A stretch of 30,457 bases of DNA from Cochliopodium minus (Eukaryota > Discosea > Himatismenida > Cochliopodiidae). Of this stretch, positions 1-9,949 are shown one piece after another; within the stretch, counting starts at the first letter, position 1; each line of letters opens with the position of its first letter. The notes under the pieces were generated by a model, which saw only the letters and a program-made list of their open reading frames with translations, was not told where the DNA came from and ran no database searches. Position numbers and translations under genes: made by a program. The stretch lies in assembly GCA_024220525.1 (NCBI GenBank), contig JAMYWO010000271.1:23290-53746 (forward strand), given 5' to 3'.

Positions 1-93
1 ATTATTTATTATTATATTATTATTATTATATATTTTTATATTATATTATTTTATTCTTAAAATATTTTATTTTAATAACTATTTTCTTGACAG

Positions 94-1960
94 AAATGAC
101 TGGGGGGATTGCAGATATTAGGTATATTAAATTTAAATAAAATTTATTTAAAAAATAATTTTAAAAATGATATTATTTTAATAATAATCTTAATTAGTTA
201 AAAAATAAAATTAAAAAAAATAACATGAGTAAAAAAAATTATGAAAATTATTGTAAAATGAAAAATTAGAATAGACAAAGAGATGCACAGTTATGGGATA
301 AATATGAGATATTTGGGATTGGTGTATAAACACATCTCACAAAGTAACGTGAATTATAAAAATTTGATTTTGATAGAAGGAGTAACAAGAGTTTTGAAAA
401 ACATTTTTAAAAGTAAAATGAGAGCAATAAGTAAAAAATTAAAAGAACCACATGAAGAACCTTTTATTTCTTTTTCCATTCTTTTTTTAAATTCTCTTTT
501 CTCTCCTTCTTCCCCTTCCTCTTCTTCCTCTTCTTCTTCCTCTTCTTCCTCCTCTCATCCTTCCTCCTCTCCTTCTCTTTCTTCCTCTTCTTCTTCCTCT
601 CTTCCTTCCTCTTCTTCTATTCTTTGGGATTCTGAGATTCCTTCTTTCCTTGAAAAATACTTTTTCTTCTCTCCCTCTGATTTGAAGGGTTTTTTAAATA
701 TTTTTAATATTTTATTATTTTTATATTATTATATTTTATATTTTAAAATATATTTACATTAATTATTTATATTTTATAAATTAAAATATTTATATTTTAT
801 TATTTATATTAATTATTTATATTTTAAAATATTTATATTTTATTATTTATATTTTATTATATTTATATTAATTATTTATATTTTATATATTAAAATATTT
901 TTTTTATTTTTAAAATTTATGATATTTAATTAAAAACAAAATAAAGGGTTAGATATATTTCAAAGAGTGAAAACAATGAGATTTTATGGAACATATAAAA
1001 TGAAAGTGACACCAATATTTGGGCAATGTCTTTTAATAAAGAAATTTTCAGAAATGGCGGGTATTTCTTTTACTTCTAGTACTCTTTCTATGATCATTGA
1101 ACATCCTGATTACTTTGTTGAAAAAAACCCCCTCTTTGATTTTACTGACTTGCATGAAGGTTTTTATCTTATTATCTTTATTTATTATTTATTATTATCT
1201 TTATTTAACATTATCTTTATTTATCATATTATTTATTAAAAATATATAGTTGAAGAAAAAGTGAAAACATTACCAATAATATCATTTTCTAAGGGTTATC
1301 TTTATTACCACAAAGCCAAAAAAATGATGAAAGAAAAAGGAAAAGGTTTGAAATATTTATTTTTACTTTTTTGTACTTTAATAGAGTTAAACTTCTTAAT
1401 TTATTATTTGTTTAAAAAAAAATTAATAAATAGGAAAGATATTGCAAGCAATAAAGTTGTTTGGGCAGGCAGTGAAACATTTTGAAGATTCATTAAATTC
1501 TACAAGCGAACCAGTATACTTGTTGTACGCAGCAAGGGCATATTATTTATTGGAACACGTAAAAGTGATGCAAACAAAACACCTTTCCATTCAAGAAAAC
1601 TTTCTTTCAAGAAAATTGTCCTCCCCCACCATCTCCACCAAACTCAATTTAACTGAATTAAACTTGCAATATTCTCCTCGTCTCATAAAAGCTGAAGAAT
1701 ATTACAAAAAAGCACTAAAATTGCGTTTACACAACAACAATCTTGTCTCTGAATATGCCATTTTCTTACAAAAATGTTATTCCAACGAAAAAGCAGAGTT
1801 TTATTTCATAAAATGTCTCATTCAAAATCCCAGTGATACCAATTCTCTCCAATCTTTTGCTCTTTTCCTGCAAGAAGTAAAGAAGAATCTTAGTTTATCT
1901 CAAAAACTATTTATCAGATCTATTGAAATTTCAAAACAAGAAAAAAACAAACCTAATTAA
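94..1960 (+). CDS. CLU-central (eIF3-p135) / TPR protein, 3' part
   Basis: Five exons with matching phases can be read: 94-121, 270-688, 953-1159, 1250-1345 and 1434-1960 (stop TAA). The joined protein carries HSYGINMRYLG, the hallmark of the eIF3-p135/CLU central domain of clustered-mitochondria (CLU/CLUH) proteins, then a stretch ending LLIKKFSEMAGI that matches the end of that domain, then TPR-like helices (AEEYYKKALKLR, AEFYFIKCLIQNPSD). CLU proteins are cytosolic RNA-binding factors that affect mitochondrial distribution. A Ser-rich insert coded by mixed TCT/TCC codons at about 485-620 splits the central domain. The 5' end lies outside the window, or upstream exons were not found. A short TPR tail and the Ser insert differ from classic CLUH, so it may be a CLU-like paralog. 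Family call fairly sure; splice sites inferred. Confidence 0.65.
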
Positions 1961-3547
1961 TTTTAATATTACGAATAAACACTTTTGAATTTTGTATTTA
2001 ATTTTTTCTTTTTCCATTTCGAAACACTCCATATCAATCATTTCGTTCTTGTAGATTTCTTCATACACTTCTTTTGCAAGGTTTGCAGCATCCTTGCCTT
2101 TCATCTTTTCACCATCCTCCTTTTGGAGATATTCAAGTTTTGATTTGATCGAAGTTTTAAACTTGAGGTGCATTGAGTAGATCTTGTTTGCTCCTTTTAT
2201 CTTTTCAAANTAAAAAATAAAAAATAAAAAATAAAAAATAAAAAATAAAAAATAAAAAATAAAAAATAAAAATTAAAAAATAAAAATAAAAAATATTTAA
2301 ATAAAAAATAAAAAATAAGTAAAAAATAAAAAATAAAATAAAAATGTTTTAAAAGACCTAAACAAAAATTAGTAGATTAAAAATATAAAAAAAAAACAAT
2401 AAAAAAATAAAAAATAAATAAAAAAATGAAAAAAAATTAAAAAAAATTACTTAAAAAATTATTTAAAAATTTTTTTAACCTTGTTTATAATCACTGTATA
2501 TGTCACTATGGTCCCTTAACATTGTTTCCTTGCCTCCCTGATAGAATTTAGCCACCATATCTATCATATTTTTTTCGGTATCAAGCCCTTCATGTTCCAT
2601 TAAAGAAATAAAAACAATTCTCCTGACAAAAGAAAATTTTTTTTAAAAAAATTAAATTGAATAAAAATAAAAAAATAAAAAATAAAAAATAAAAAATAAA
2701 AAATAAAATATAAAATATAAAAAAAATGACCTAAAATCTCTTATGGAATAGAGGGAGATGGTTGTGTCGCTCACATCATCGGACTCCATTGTGTTTTTTA
2801 CCAGCCTCCATTTCGTTTTCAATCTATCTTCCAAATTGGCTGTTTCATTCTCATCCAAAATTTTTTCAACACTATCCACCAATCTTTGGATGGATACATG
2901 CAAATCAGTTTTTTCGAATTTATCACCAACTTTAGGGTGGAAGATATTCAAAAATTTTTTTTTTTTTCAATTTTTTCCAATCTTTTTCTTACCCATCATT
3001 TGTTCTATATCTATTCTGTTTGAAAAATTTATAAATGTATCTTTTCCTATGATCCCTTGATTTGGATCTTTCGTTATCTCTGTGAAATGCTGATCATGGA
3101 AATTATTTTCTTTCCCAAATTAAAAAAGGAAAATGGGGCGTTCTTTATTAATATAATGGGTTCAAAATTTAATAGAGTTTCAAGATTAATAGATTGTTGA
3201 AGATTTTTACAAGGTGGATTTGTAGGAAATATATTTTGTTGATTTATCTACTTACGATAATGTTCAATAGAATCTCTTCTATTTTTCTTTTTGACAACAT
3301 TTATATCTTCTACTACCTCTATTTGTGAATCACCTCCAATTTCCTTCAAAGGGATATCAATATCTTCTTCCTGATGATTTGATTTGAATCCTTTTTGAAA
3401 AAATTTTTTGAGAAAAATTGAAAATTGTCTCCTTGAAAGTTTATTACTGTTCTTAATTTTGTTTTCGTCTTTCATCAAAAAGAAACAAAAAGTGATTTTT
3501 TTTTTTTTTTTTATTTTCACTTTTCGCATTGAATCAAACTTCCTCAT
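1931..3547 (-). CDS. Hypothetical five-exon protein with an EF-hand-like segment
   Basis: Exons on the minus strand: 3256-3547, 2993-3109, 2731-2929, 2480-2622 and 1931-2193; all phases agree and would give about 337 residues. The first intron has a strong donor (GTAAGT). The first Met at 3547 is followed by a Lys run from an A tract; the Met at 3475 (MKDENKIK) is the more natural start. Exon 2 holds TKDPNQGIIGKDTF, which resembles an EF-hand loop (D-x-N-x-G-x-I), but one loop is weak evidence for calcium binding. The rest is helical and charged, with no family I recognise. The last intron contains an A-rich heptamer array and the only N of the window. The stop lies 30 bp inside the end of the convergent upstream gene. 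Confidence 0.55.
2210..2345. repeat. (TAAAAAA)n heptamer array with an N at its edge
   Basis: Seven-base units TAAAAAA repeat for about 70 bp and then decay. The single N at 2210 suggests an unresolved repeat length in the assembly. It sits in the last intron of the minus-strand hypothetical gene. Confidence 0.8.
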
Positions 3548-3656
3548 ATCGAAAGAAGAAAGAAAAATAAAATAGGAGAAAGCAATGGAGATTGAAATGA
3601 AAGATTTTTTTAATTTTAGCTGAAACCAATAAATTTTTTGAAGAAATTGTTGATGT

Positions 3657-4709
3657 TCAATAACGATCAGTCAACCAATTAACATGAGATCCATTTTTGA
3701 AGGCTTCAATAAAAGATTGAGAATCAGTGATTCCAGTTTCTTCTTGCAAAAGGGGAAGATTGATAGGAAAATACATAGCCCCATATTCTATTCTATCATG
3801 GATGGAAGGTTTATTCATCAATAGAGACATGAATTTGTAAACACCCAAAGTAATTTTCTCTTCTTTTTCATCCAATTGATCAAAAATTAAAAATTGAAGC
3901 ATTTCGTAAAATAAATCTCCTCTTTCCTTTTCATCTATCACTCCACAATCACAATAACTATCATATAAGAGCCTATTTCCCCTTTTAAAGTTTGTTGAAA
4001 CCAAAGCAACCACTTTCCCATCTTTCTCTGCGACGATAGCTTTTCCAATCTCCACTTTTACCCATCTTAACCAATAATCATCTGATTTTCTTGTGAAACT
4101 TCCTTGCAATTTGTAATGAGAGCAAAAATTAGTGTATATTTTCTGAATTTCTTTCAAATCTTTCACCCAATCTATTTCTCTGTATTTGTATTTCTCTGAA
4201 AAACTGCTTTTCTTTTCTATTTCAATTGAAGAGTATTCCATTGCAATACTTATCCAACCTAATTTCTCATAAAATGGTGCCTGGGATCCAGTCATCAAAC
4301 CAGAAACAATTATTTTATTTTCCTTCATAATTTCTATCATTCTTTTCAATATTTTTGAGGCCAATCCTTTTTTTCTATGATTAATTCTTGTTGATACCTC
4401 TGCAATACCTCCAAAACTGGAATAATTAAATGGGAATATGAAAAACAATAATAATAAACAATACCTCAAGTTGAAAGTCTTATTATCATGATATAAGTTA
4501 ATTTTTCTCTTTATCAATCTCACTGAAGAGGCAATTTTTTCTGTTTCTCTATGGATAGCAACTATTGCATCTTCTATCTTTGCGTTTGGATCATTATCTA
4601 AATGATTTTCGAAATATTTTAATGGTGTTTCTGAAAATACTTCTGTGACCATTTCCAACCATTCTTCTCTTCTAGATTGAGAACAGTTTTCCAAATAATA
4701 TTCTTCCAT
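3657..4709 (-). CDS. GNAT N-acetyltransferase, Eis-like
   Basis: Two exons, 4465-4709 and 3657-4416, are split by a 48-bp intron (donor AGGTATTG, acceptor TTCCAG); 334 residues. The acetyl-CoA binding motif is visible as FGGIAEVSTRINHRKKGLA, followed by FYEKLGW, the usual end of the GNAT core. Length, a second C-terminal alpha/beta region and the GG(I/V)-x-V-x-T block resemble bacterial Eis/YitI-type acetyltransferases, which acetylate amines or Lys side chains; the substrate here is unknown. The start is the ATG at 4709; an earlier in-frame TTG is not needed. The intron is a multiple of three and has no stop, so a retained copy would add a hydrophobic 16-residue insert next to the acetyl-CoA site. 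It is divergent from the next gene, with 99 bp between the starts. Confidence 0.8.
   Translation of the reverse strand: MEEYYLENCSQSRREEWLEMVTEVFSETPLKYFENHLDNDPNAKIEDAIVAIHRETEKIASSVRLIKRKINLYHDNKTFNLRYCLLLLFFIFPFNYSSFGGIAEVSTRINHRKKGLASKILKRMIEIMKENKIIVSGLMTGSQAPFYEKLGWISIAMEYSSIEIEKKSSFSEKYKYREIDWVKDLKEIQKIYTNFCSHYKLQGSFTRKSDDYWLRWVKVEIGKAIVAEKDGKVVALVSTNFKRGNRLLYDSYCDCGVIDEKERGDLFYEMLQFLIFDQLDEKEEKITLGVYKFMSLLMNKPSIHDRIEYGAMYFPINLPLLQEETGITDSQSFIEAFKNGSHVNWLTDRY
4417..4464 (-). other. 48-bp stopless intron in the GNAT gene
   Basis: The interval begins GTATTG and ends TTCCAG on the minus strand. Removing it joins FNL to SFGGIAEV, restoring the family's GG-I motif, whereas reading through adds a hydrophobic run (YCLLLLFFIF) that no GNAT has here. 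This supports real splicing. Confidence 0.75.
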
Positions 4710-4808
4710 TTTAATAGACAACTGAATTTAAAAGGCAAAAAGGATTTTAATTTTATATTTTCTTTTTTCATTGAAAATAAAAAAAATTTGGTTATAAATT
4801 TATTCAAA
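4710..4808. promoter_or_regulatory. Divergent intergenic region, GNAT / two-TM gene
   Basis: Only 99 bp separate the two start codons. It is AT-rich with short A and T runs and no recognisable element, so both promoters must lie here or in the neighbouring coding DNA. Confidence 0.35.
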
Positions 4809-5588
4809 ATGGAAAAAAAATATGATTTCCTTGTTGAAGAAGGAAGTGGAAATGAATCTAAATTTGATATCGATGATGATAATGAGATAGTTTATGTAGA
4901 AGATGAAATTAGAAAAACCAAAAATGCTTTTCAGGCTCATGGGAAATCATTGATCATTTTCATTTTCTCAATCATAGTCATCATAACAGTAGGAATAAGT
5001 AAAAAAAAAATTTGCTTTTTTTTTTTCTTTAAATTAGCTCAATAATTCTCCTCCACAGTTTGTATAAAATATGCAAAGGGATCTCCTTTATTTGTGCCAT
5101 CAATATTCATCCCAATTGCCGGATTTATTTTGCTATTGGTAGTATTTTGGATAATTAACAATTACTATAAATCCCCCTCCAAAATAGAATTTGATTCAAC
5201 AGGAACTTTGAGGTAACTCTTTTTTTGAAGGATATTTGTTTATTTTATAATATTATTTTTGCAATTTTCTTTTAGGGTTCATTATAGCTTTGTTTATAAA
5301 AAAAAATTGGAAACATTCTCCCTTGATGAAGTGAGTGAAGTGAAAATATACAAACAAATATATCAATCTGGAAATCACTTCCAAAAAATTGATTTCAGGT
5401 TGGAAGTTTCTTTCTATAACAAGTACAAGAAAAAATTACAAATACCCATCGGTGAAAATAGGGAGATCACTGATAGAGAGGAATATGTAAACAAAATAGC
5501 ATATGATCTCTCCATCATTTTATCAAATCATAAAAGAACACAAATCATCATAACAGTTGAAGATTTGGGAACAAAGACAATAGAATAA
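4809..5588 (+). CDS. Two-TM membrane protein of unknown function
   Basis: Exons 4809-4998, 5059-5212 and 5276-5588 join in phase to 218 residues. After an acidic N-terminal tail (VEEGSGNES, DIDDDNE) come two hydrophobic helices (about residues 53-66 and 71-97, the second with FIPIAGFILLLVVFW), then a soluble C-terminal domain of alternating strands (KIEFDSTGTLRVHYSFVYKK) that resembles a PH-like or bacterial-PH fold placed after a helical hairpin. This topology is seen in membrane-anchored PH-like proteins, but no catalytic motif is present and I do not name a family. The start is the only in-frame ATG near the first exon. It faces the GNAT gene head-to-head and the RhoGAP gene tail-to-tail. 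Confidence 0.65.
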
Positions 5589-5711
5589 ATTAATTCAATT
5601 AATTGAATAATTGAAAATTAAAAAGTTGGAAAATAGAATTTTTTTATTAATTTTTATTTATTATTTTTGTTCCATTCTTTTCAAAAGCTCATTTCTTAAA
5701 TACTTTTCGCC

Positions 5712-5984
5712 TCAATTCTTTTTTGAGTTTTCCACTTCAAGCTCAGACGTTTTCTTAGATTGGTTTCTTCTCTCAGAGAATTCTGCAAATCAAAATTTCT
5801 TCAGGAGAAAGTTTTGAGAATTTTGAGAAACAGAAATGCTTCTATTATTGTTGGAGTAATCTTCTTTGTTACTTTGGTGTGATGTTTAATTTTTAAACTT
5901 AATTTGGTTTTCTGTATTTGTATTGGCTTCTTCCACTATGGTTGGCATCTTTTCTGTGGGGTTAGAATTGGGTATTTTGGCTCT
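5712..5984 (-). pseudogene. Coding-like 3' remnant next to the RhoGAP gene
   Basis: One minus-strand frame reads as Ser/Asn/Lys/Glu-rich protein (for example KIPNSNPTEKMPTIVEEA, then SERRNQSKKTSELEVENS) across the whole interval but is broken by two in-frame stops (TAA and TGA). A good splice pair lies just upstream: donor GTAAGA at 6050 and acceptor CTCTTAG at 5999. The simplest reading is that this was the C-terminal tail of the RhoGAP gene. The plus strand also offers a hydrophobic reading (SVFVLASSTMVGIFSVGL), so the assignment is tentative. Confidence 0.35.
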
Positions 5985-6083
5985 TTATTTCCTTGTAACT
6001 AAGAGAAAATAAAGAGTTATTGAATATAAATCAAATTAAGATTTTCTTACAATCTTTGAATTTAGAAAAGAAGTTGAACGTTT

Positions 6084-8476
6084 TTAGCAAAATATTCGAG
6101 TTAGAGTTTTCTTTTTATTAATTTCTTCATCATGAACATTATTACTGTTAGGAAGAGGATGCATTATTGGAAAAAGAAAAGCGATGATGATATTCTCAAA
6201 AGTTTCATTTATCATTTTGGTTTGTTTGGTGTCAATATCATCTTGGCATAATTGGAGCGGAGAACGTTAAGAGAAAAGAAATGGAAAGGAAATGCTCATT
6301 TGATTTTCTTTCGTTTTCTCTACCTCTCCTATCATTAAGACCAACTCTCTCAATATATTCCTGTTTATCAATGGCAACTTATTGATTAATTCTTTCAATT
6401 TTTTAACAGATTCTTCCCCTAATCAAAAACATAATATTAATATTTAAAAAGTAAATTAATAATTATTAAAAAATGAATTACTAATTTAAAACAAAATAAA
6501 TTAAAACAAATTAATATAAGTAAATTAAAAATAAATTAAAATAATCTTTCTTACCTTTTGTATTGCATTGTATGAATTCTTTGTAGAGTTTGAAAGTGAA
6601 AAGAGGATCAGGCATGTCTCTTAACCATTTTTTTAAAAGGCCTGTGACAGTATGTACATCCTTCACTTCTTCAAGATCCACTGTCTTTTTTTATATCAAA
6701 AGTATTGTTTTTTTAAAAAAAGGTAAAGGTTAAAATACAAAAATATTTTTTCTTTTTTTACTTCTCCACTGTCATATTTGTCAACCAATGTTTTTATTTC
6801 AAAGAGAGATCCCGAAACTCTAAATATTCCTACTGTGCAAATACCTTTTTTTTATGAAATAAAGAAATTACAAATCAAGATTATTTAAAATTATTTAAAA
6901 TTATTTAAAATTATTTAAAATTATTTATAATTTATTTATAATTTTAACCACACATTATTTTTTTTGAAATTTTTATTTTTTTTGAAATTTTAGTTAAAAT
7001 TTTTAAAAAAATTACGATTATAGTTTCGAATGTACTCTAAGGTTTGAGTAAGGATGACAGGAACAGAAGAGTCAATGTAATGCCTGGAAGAAAAAGACTC
7101 TAAAGATTTTTCAAAATAAAGTTTGGCGCCAGAAGCACAATGTTTACGAATGTTCTCTATCCAATGTTTCACCGTTTCTCTTTCTTTTATGAATATTTTG
7201 TATGTTATGTTGTTTTGTCCGTATTTTGCTCTACTTGATTTTTCTAAGATAAAATCTGCTGTTTCCAAATTATCTTTTGAAACCAAATTATATGTATCCA
7301 AAATGATCTACAAAGAAAATTGTAAATTCTTTCTAGTCATTTCGATAATTATAAATTTAATATTTTATAATTTCGTTATAAATCTTTCTAATATAATCTT
7401 GAATATTAATTTTAATAATTTTATAATTTATAATTTATAATTTATAATTTATAATTTATAATTTATAATTTATAATTTATAATTTATAATTTATAATTTA
7501 TATAATTTATATTTTAAATTATAAAATGTAAAATATTAATTTGAAGGATATTCATTTTTCTTAAAAAGATAAAGTATACTTACAACATCAGAGGGAGAAG
7601 ATTCCAGAGAAAAAGTTTTGACTTCGTTTCTAAAAAGGAGGAGGAAATGATCGGAGAGAACAGCGAATCTTTTTTCCTTTTTCTCTTCTTTATCAAAGGA
7701 TTCTTTTGTGAATCTTTTTATCCATCCTGATACTTGAACATTTTTTAGCGTATTCATTTTTTGAAGTGCCACCTTGGGAAAAATGATGATAAGGGATAAG
7801 GATCCCACTTTTTGATCTTTCAATGGGATGTTTGAATGCAAGAAGTATGCATTTTCTTTCTCATATTCTTTATTAATCAACGCGAATCCGTAATCACTGT
7901 ATTCTTCAAATCTGAAATTTGATTTCAGATCATTTATCATTTCATTTATCGTATCATTTATATCCACCCTCATGTTATTTATTGATTTTCTTTTGAATAT
8001 ATTATCAAATGTCCATGTTTCAAACTTTGGTTTGTTTGCATAGTAAAAATATATGGGAACAGCACGATTCTTCAATGATAGAACATCCTATAATAAACAA
8101 AATATCATTTTTTAAGTTAATTGAGATAAAAAAAAATTTTTTTTTTACTCCATGTGAAAGTTTGCTAGAATCAAAATGAGAATAAATTATTAAAAAAGAT
8201 TATTTGATTACCATGATTCCAAATTTTGCTTCCTATAAATTTTCAAATTTGAAACCAAAATAAAATTTACTTTACTTTTTGAAAATTTTACGATCCGAGA
8301 ATCCTAACAACTCCTCTTAATCTTTGAGATGTTATTTTGAGATAATAATCCTTTTTGGGAATTTTATATGTTTCAATAATCAATTCTATCACTTGTTTCG
8401 CCGTCAGATTGGTACTTACTTTTATTTCTCGAAACTCTTGAAAGGAAAATTGTATTATTAAGTTTAATTCAGTCAT
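6084..8476 (-). CDS. Ubiquitin-like + PH + RhoGAP protein, last exon disturbed
   Basis: Exons: 8292-8476, 8212-8232 (21 nt), 8149-8164 (16 nt), 7584-8087, 7016-7307, 6762-6832, 6555-6684, 6084-6418. The N-terminus (about residues 1-80) has a ubiquitin/RA-like fold ending [18 protein letters not shown]-like domain follows ([13 protein letters not shown] to [13 protein letters not shown]), then Rho[16 protein letters not shown], the Arg-finger motif [21 protein letters not shown] and [13 protein letters not shown]. Such proteins switch off Rho/Rac GTPases at membranes. All exons to 6418 are in phase. In the last exon the conserved helix reads through [14 protein letters not shown] in one frame, [15 protein letters not shown] in another, and [14 protein letters not shown] back in the first, so at least two frame changes (near 6285 and 6235) are needed, plus an in-frame stop otherwise. 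Indel errors, erosion or unrecognised micro-introns are possible. Domain call strong; state of the 3' end uncertain. Confidence 0.75.
6882..6945. repeat. AT-rich 10-bp tandem (ATTATTTAAA)
   Basis: Four to five copies in the RhoGAP intron, without further features. Confidence 0.7.
7420..7507. repeat. (TATAATT)n heptamer array
   Basis: About eleven copies of TATAATT in an intron of the RhoGAP gene; period seven, like the TAAAAAA array. Confidence 0.8.
8149..8232 (-). other. Two micro-exons (21 and 16 nt) of the RhoGAP gene
   Basis: The exons at 8212-8232 and 8149-8164 have AG and GT on their flanks, keep the phase with both neighbours, and encode parts of SKQNLESCKLSHG, which completes the ubiquitin-like fold (the classic end ...L..GD.L.L). 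Without them the frame is lost. Confidence 0.65.
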
Positions 8477-8559
8477 TCTTCTCAAACGAATTTTTTTTTT
8501 TTTGAATTAAAAGAAGTTTAAATAAAAAAAAAAAGTTTATATTCCTTTGTCACAAAGAG
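8477..8559. promoter_or_regulatory. Divergent gap RhoGAP / rhodanese-methyltransferase
   Basis: 83 bp between opposite start codons, with a T run (8491-8502) and an A run (8525-8534). No motif beyond base runs is visible. Confidence 0.35.
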
Positions 8560-9634
8560 ATGATACAAGAAAATAATTTCATATTAGATTTAATCAAAGA
8601 AGGGTTGATAGATTGCAGAAGTAAAGAATCCTTCATTGAAAAACATATCAAAGGATCTGCTTGTCTATCAATAGATAATTTTGAAGAAAGAGCTCATGAA
8701 GTAAATAGAAAGTAATAATTTTAATTCTCAACCATATCATTTCAAATTTAGTGGCCTGCACCAGTAAAACCTACTGATATTCAGATATAATTAAATTTTT
8801 TATTGAAATATTTTTCAAAAGGGAAATGAAGTGAATGTGGTGATAAATGATAATACAATGATTGATTTTTTGAATAAAAAGAATTTCAAAATCAAAAAAT
8901 CACTAATTGCAAATGATGAATTGTGGAAAGAGATTGAAAAGATGGATTTATTGGAAAAAGGATGGAAATATGTAAGATTTTGGTTGCCCAATCCATTATT
9001 GAATGGAGTAATTGAAGAGGTGGAAAATATAAGAGAGAAATATATTGGACAAAAAACGGGGGTTGCTATCGATATTGCATGTGGAAGTGGAAGGGATATT
9101 CTTTTTCTTGCGGAGAGAAATTGGAAAATTTTGGGAATAGATTATTTGGATAAACAACTTATCAGAGTAAATAGATTGATCGATGAAATGATGATAAAAG
9201 AAGACGATGTAAGATTGATAAATATGAATATAGAAGAGAATGATAATAAAAATTTCGAAAATTTTTTAAAGAATGGAATTTGTAAATTTGAAGGAAATAA
9301 ACAATCTCCCAATTGGTTACTTGATGAAAACAAATCAGAAGAGGAATTTACTTTTAAATTTGATTTGGTTGTTATCTCTAGATATCTCCATCGACCACAC
9401 TTTGAGACTATTAAAAATATGATCAAAAAGGGAGGATTTATTCTTTTTCATACTTTTCTGGAAGGTTGCGAGAGTGTTGGCAAAAAATCCCCAAAAAAAC
9501 CGAGATTCATTCTCAAATTTGGTGAATTAGCTCAAGTTTTTTCTGAAACTTGTGGATGGAAAATTTATCATGATTCTCATATCAATTTGGAAGATGGTAG
9601 ACCAATTTCTTATTTTGTTGCTATGAAGCTTTAA
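8560..9634 (+). CDS. Rhodanese-like / SAM methyltransferase fusion
   Basis: Exons 8560-8700, 8752-8763 (12 nt) and 8822-9634, all phase 0, give 321 residues. Residues 1-75 read as a rhodanese domain: LIDCRSKESFIEKHIKGSAC is the conserved start (D-x-R ... HI-x-GA). The usual active-site Cys loop is replaced by VNVVINDN, so this domain is probably not a sulfurtransferase. Residues about 95-321 are a class I methyltransferase: motif I AIDIACGSGRD, acidic ILGIDY, and a late block LVVISRYLHRPHFETIKNM followed by GGFILFHTF, closest in look to TehB/tellurite-type enzymes. The acceptor is unknown; the fusion is known in other eukaryotes, with the rhodanese perhaps a binding module. Start chosen as the first ATG that gives the rhodanese N-terminus. 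Confidence 0.75.
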
Positions 9635-9949
9635 ATTTTTTTTTTTTTTGATACATATTTATTAAATATTAAAAAAAAACATCCACTAATATTCAATAAT
9701 ATCATTATATCAAGAATGTTTCAAGCGTATTTGATCATTCTTTTATAACAGTGAGGAAAAATGAATGAAAAATAAGGTGTATAAAAAAAATGACATTAAT
9801 AAAAAAAAGTGTCAATTTTATAATTAAATCAAAAAAAAAAATAAAAAAAAAAATCGAATAATAGATATTGAGAGAACAAAGAAGAAAGGTATTAATACAA
9901 TTGAAGAATACATCATAGATATATAAATTTATTTCATTCCATAATTAGA
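9635..9949. other. AT-rich intergenic region, no gene seen
   Basis: The 315 bp between a stop and the next start hold A and T runs (9638-9648, 9830-9853) and a weakly repetitive AT-rich stretch. No open frame, tRNA-like fold or splice-supported exon was found on either strand. It probably contains the 3' end of the methyltransferase gene and the promoter of the next gene. Confidence 0.4.

Noticed and set aside
3111-3255. An extra exon in the intron of the hypothetical gene
   Set aside because: One frame looks coding-like (NLQQSINLETLLNF), but it would not keep phase with both neighbours, whereas the GTAAGT intron does.
4677-4808. An upstream extension of the two-TM gene
   Set aside because: It overlaps the neighbouring divergent start and adds only a Phe/Lys-rich segment; the ATG at 4809 is preferred.
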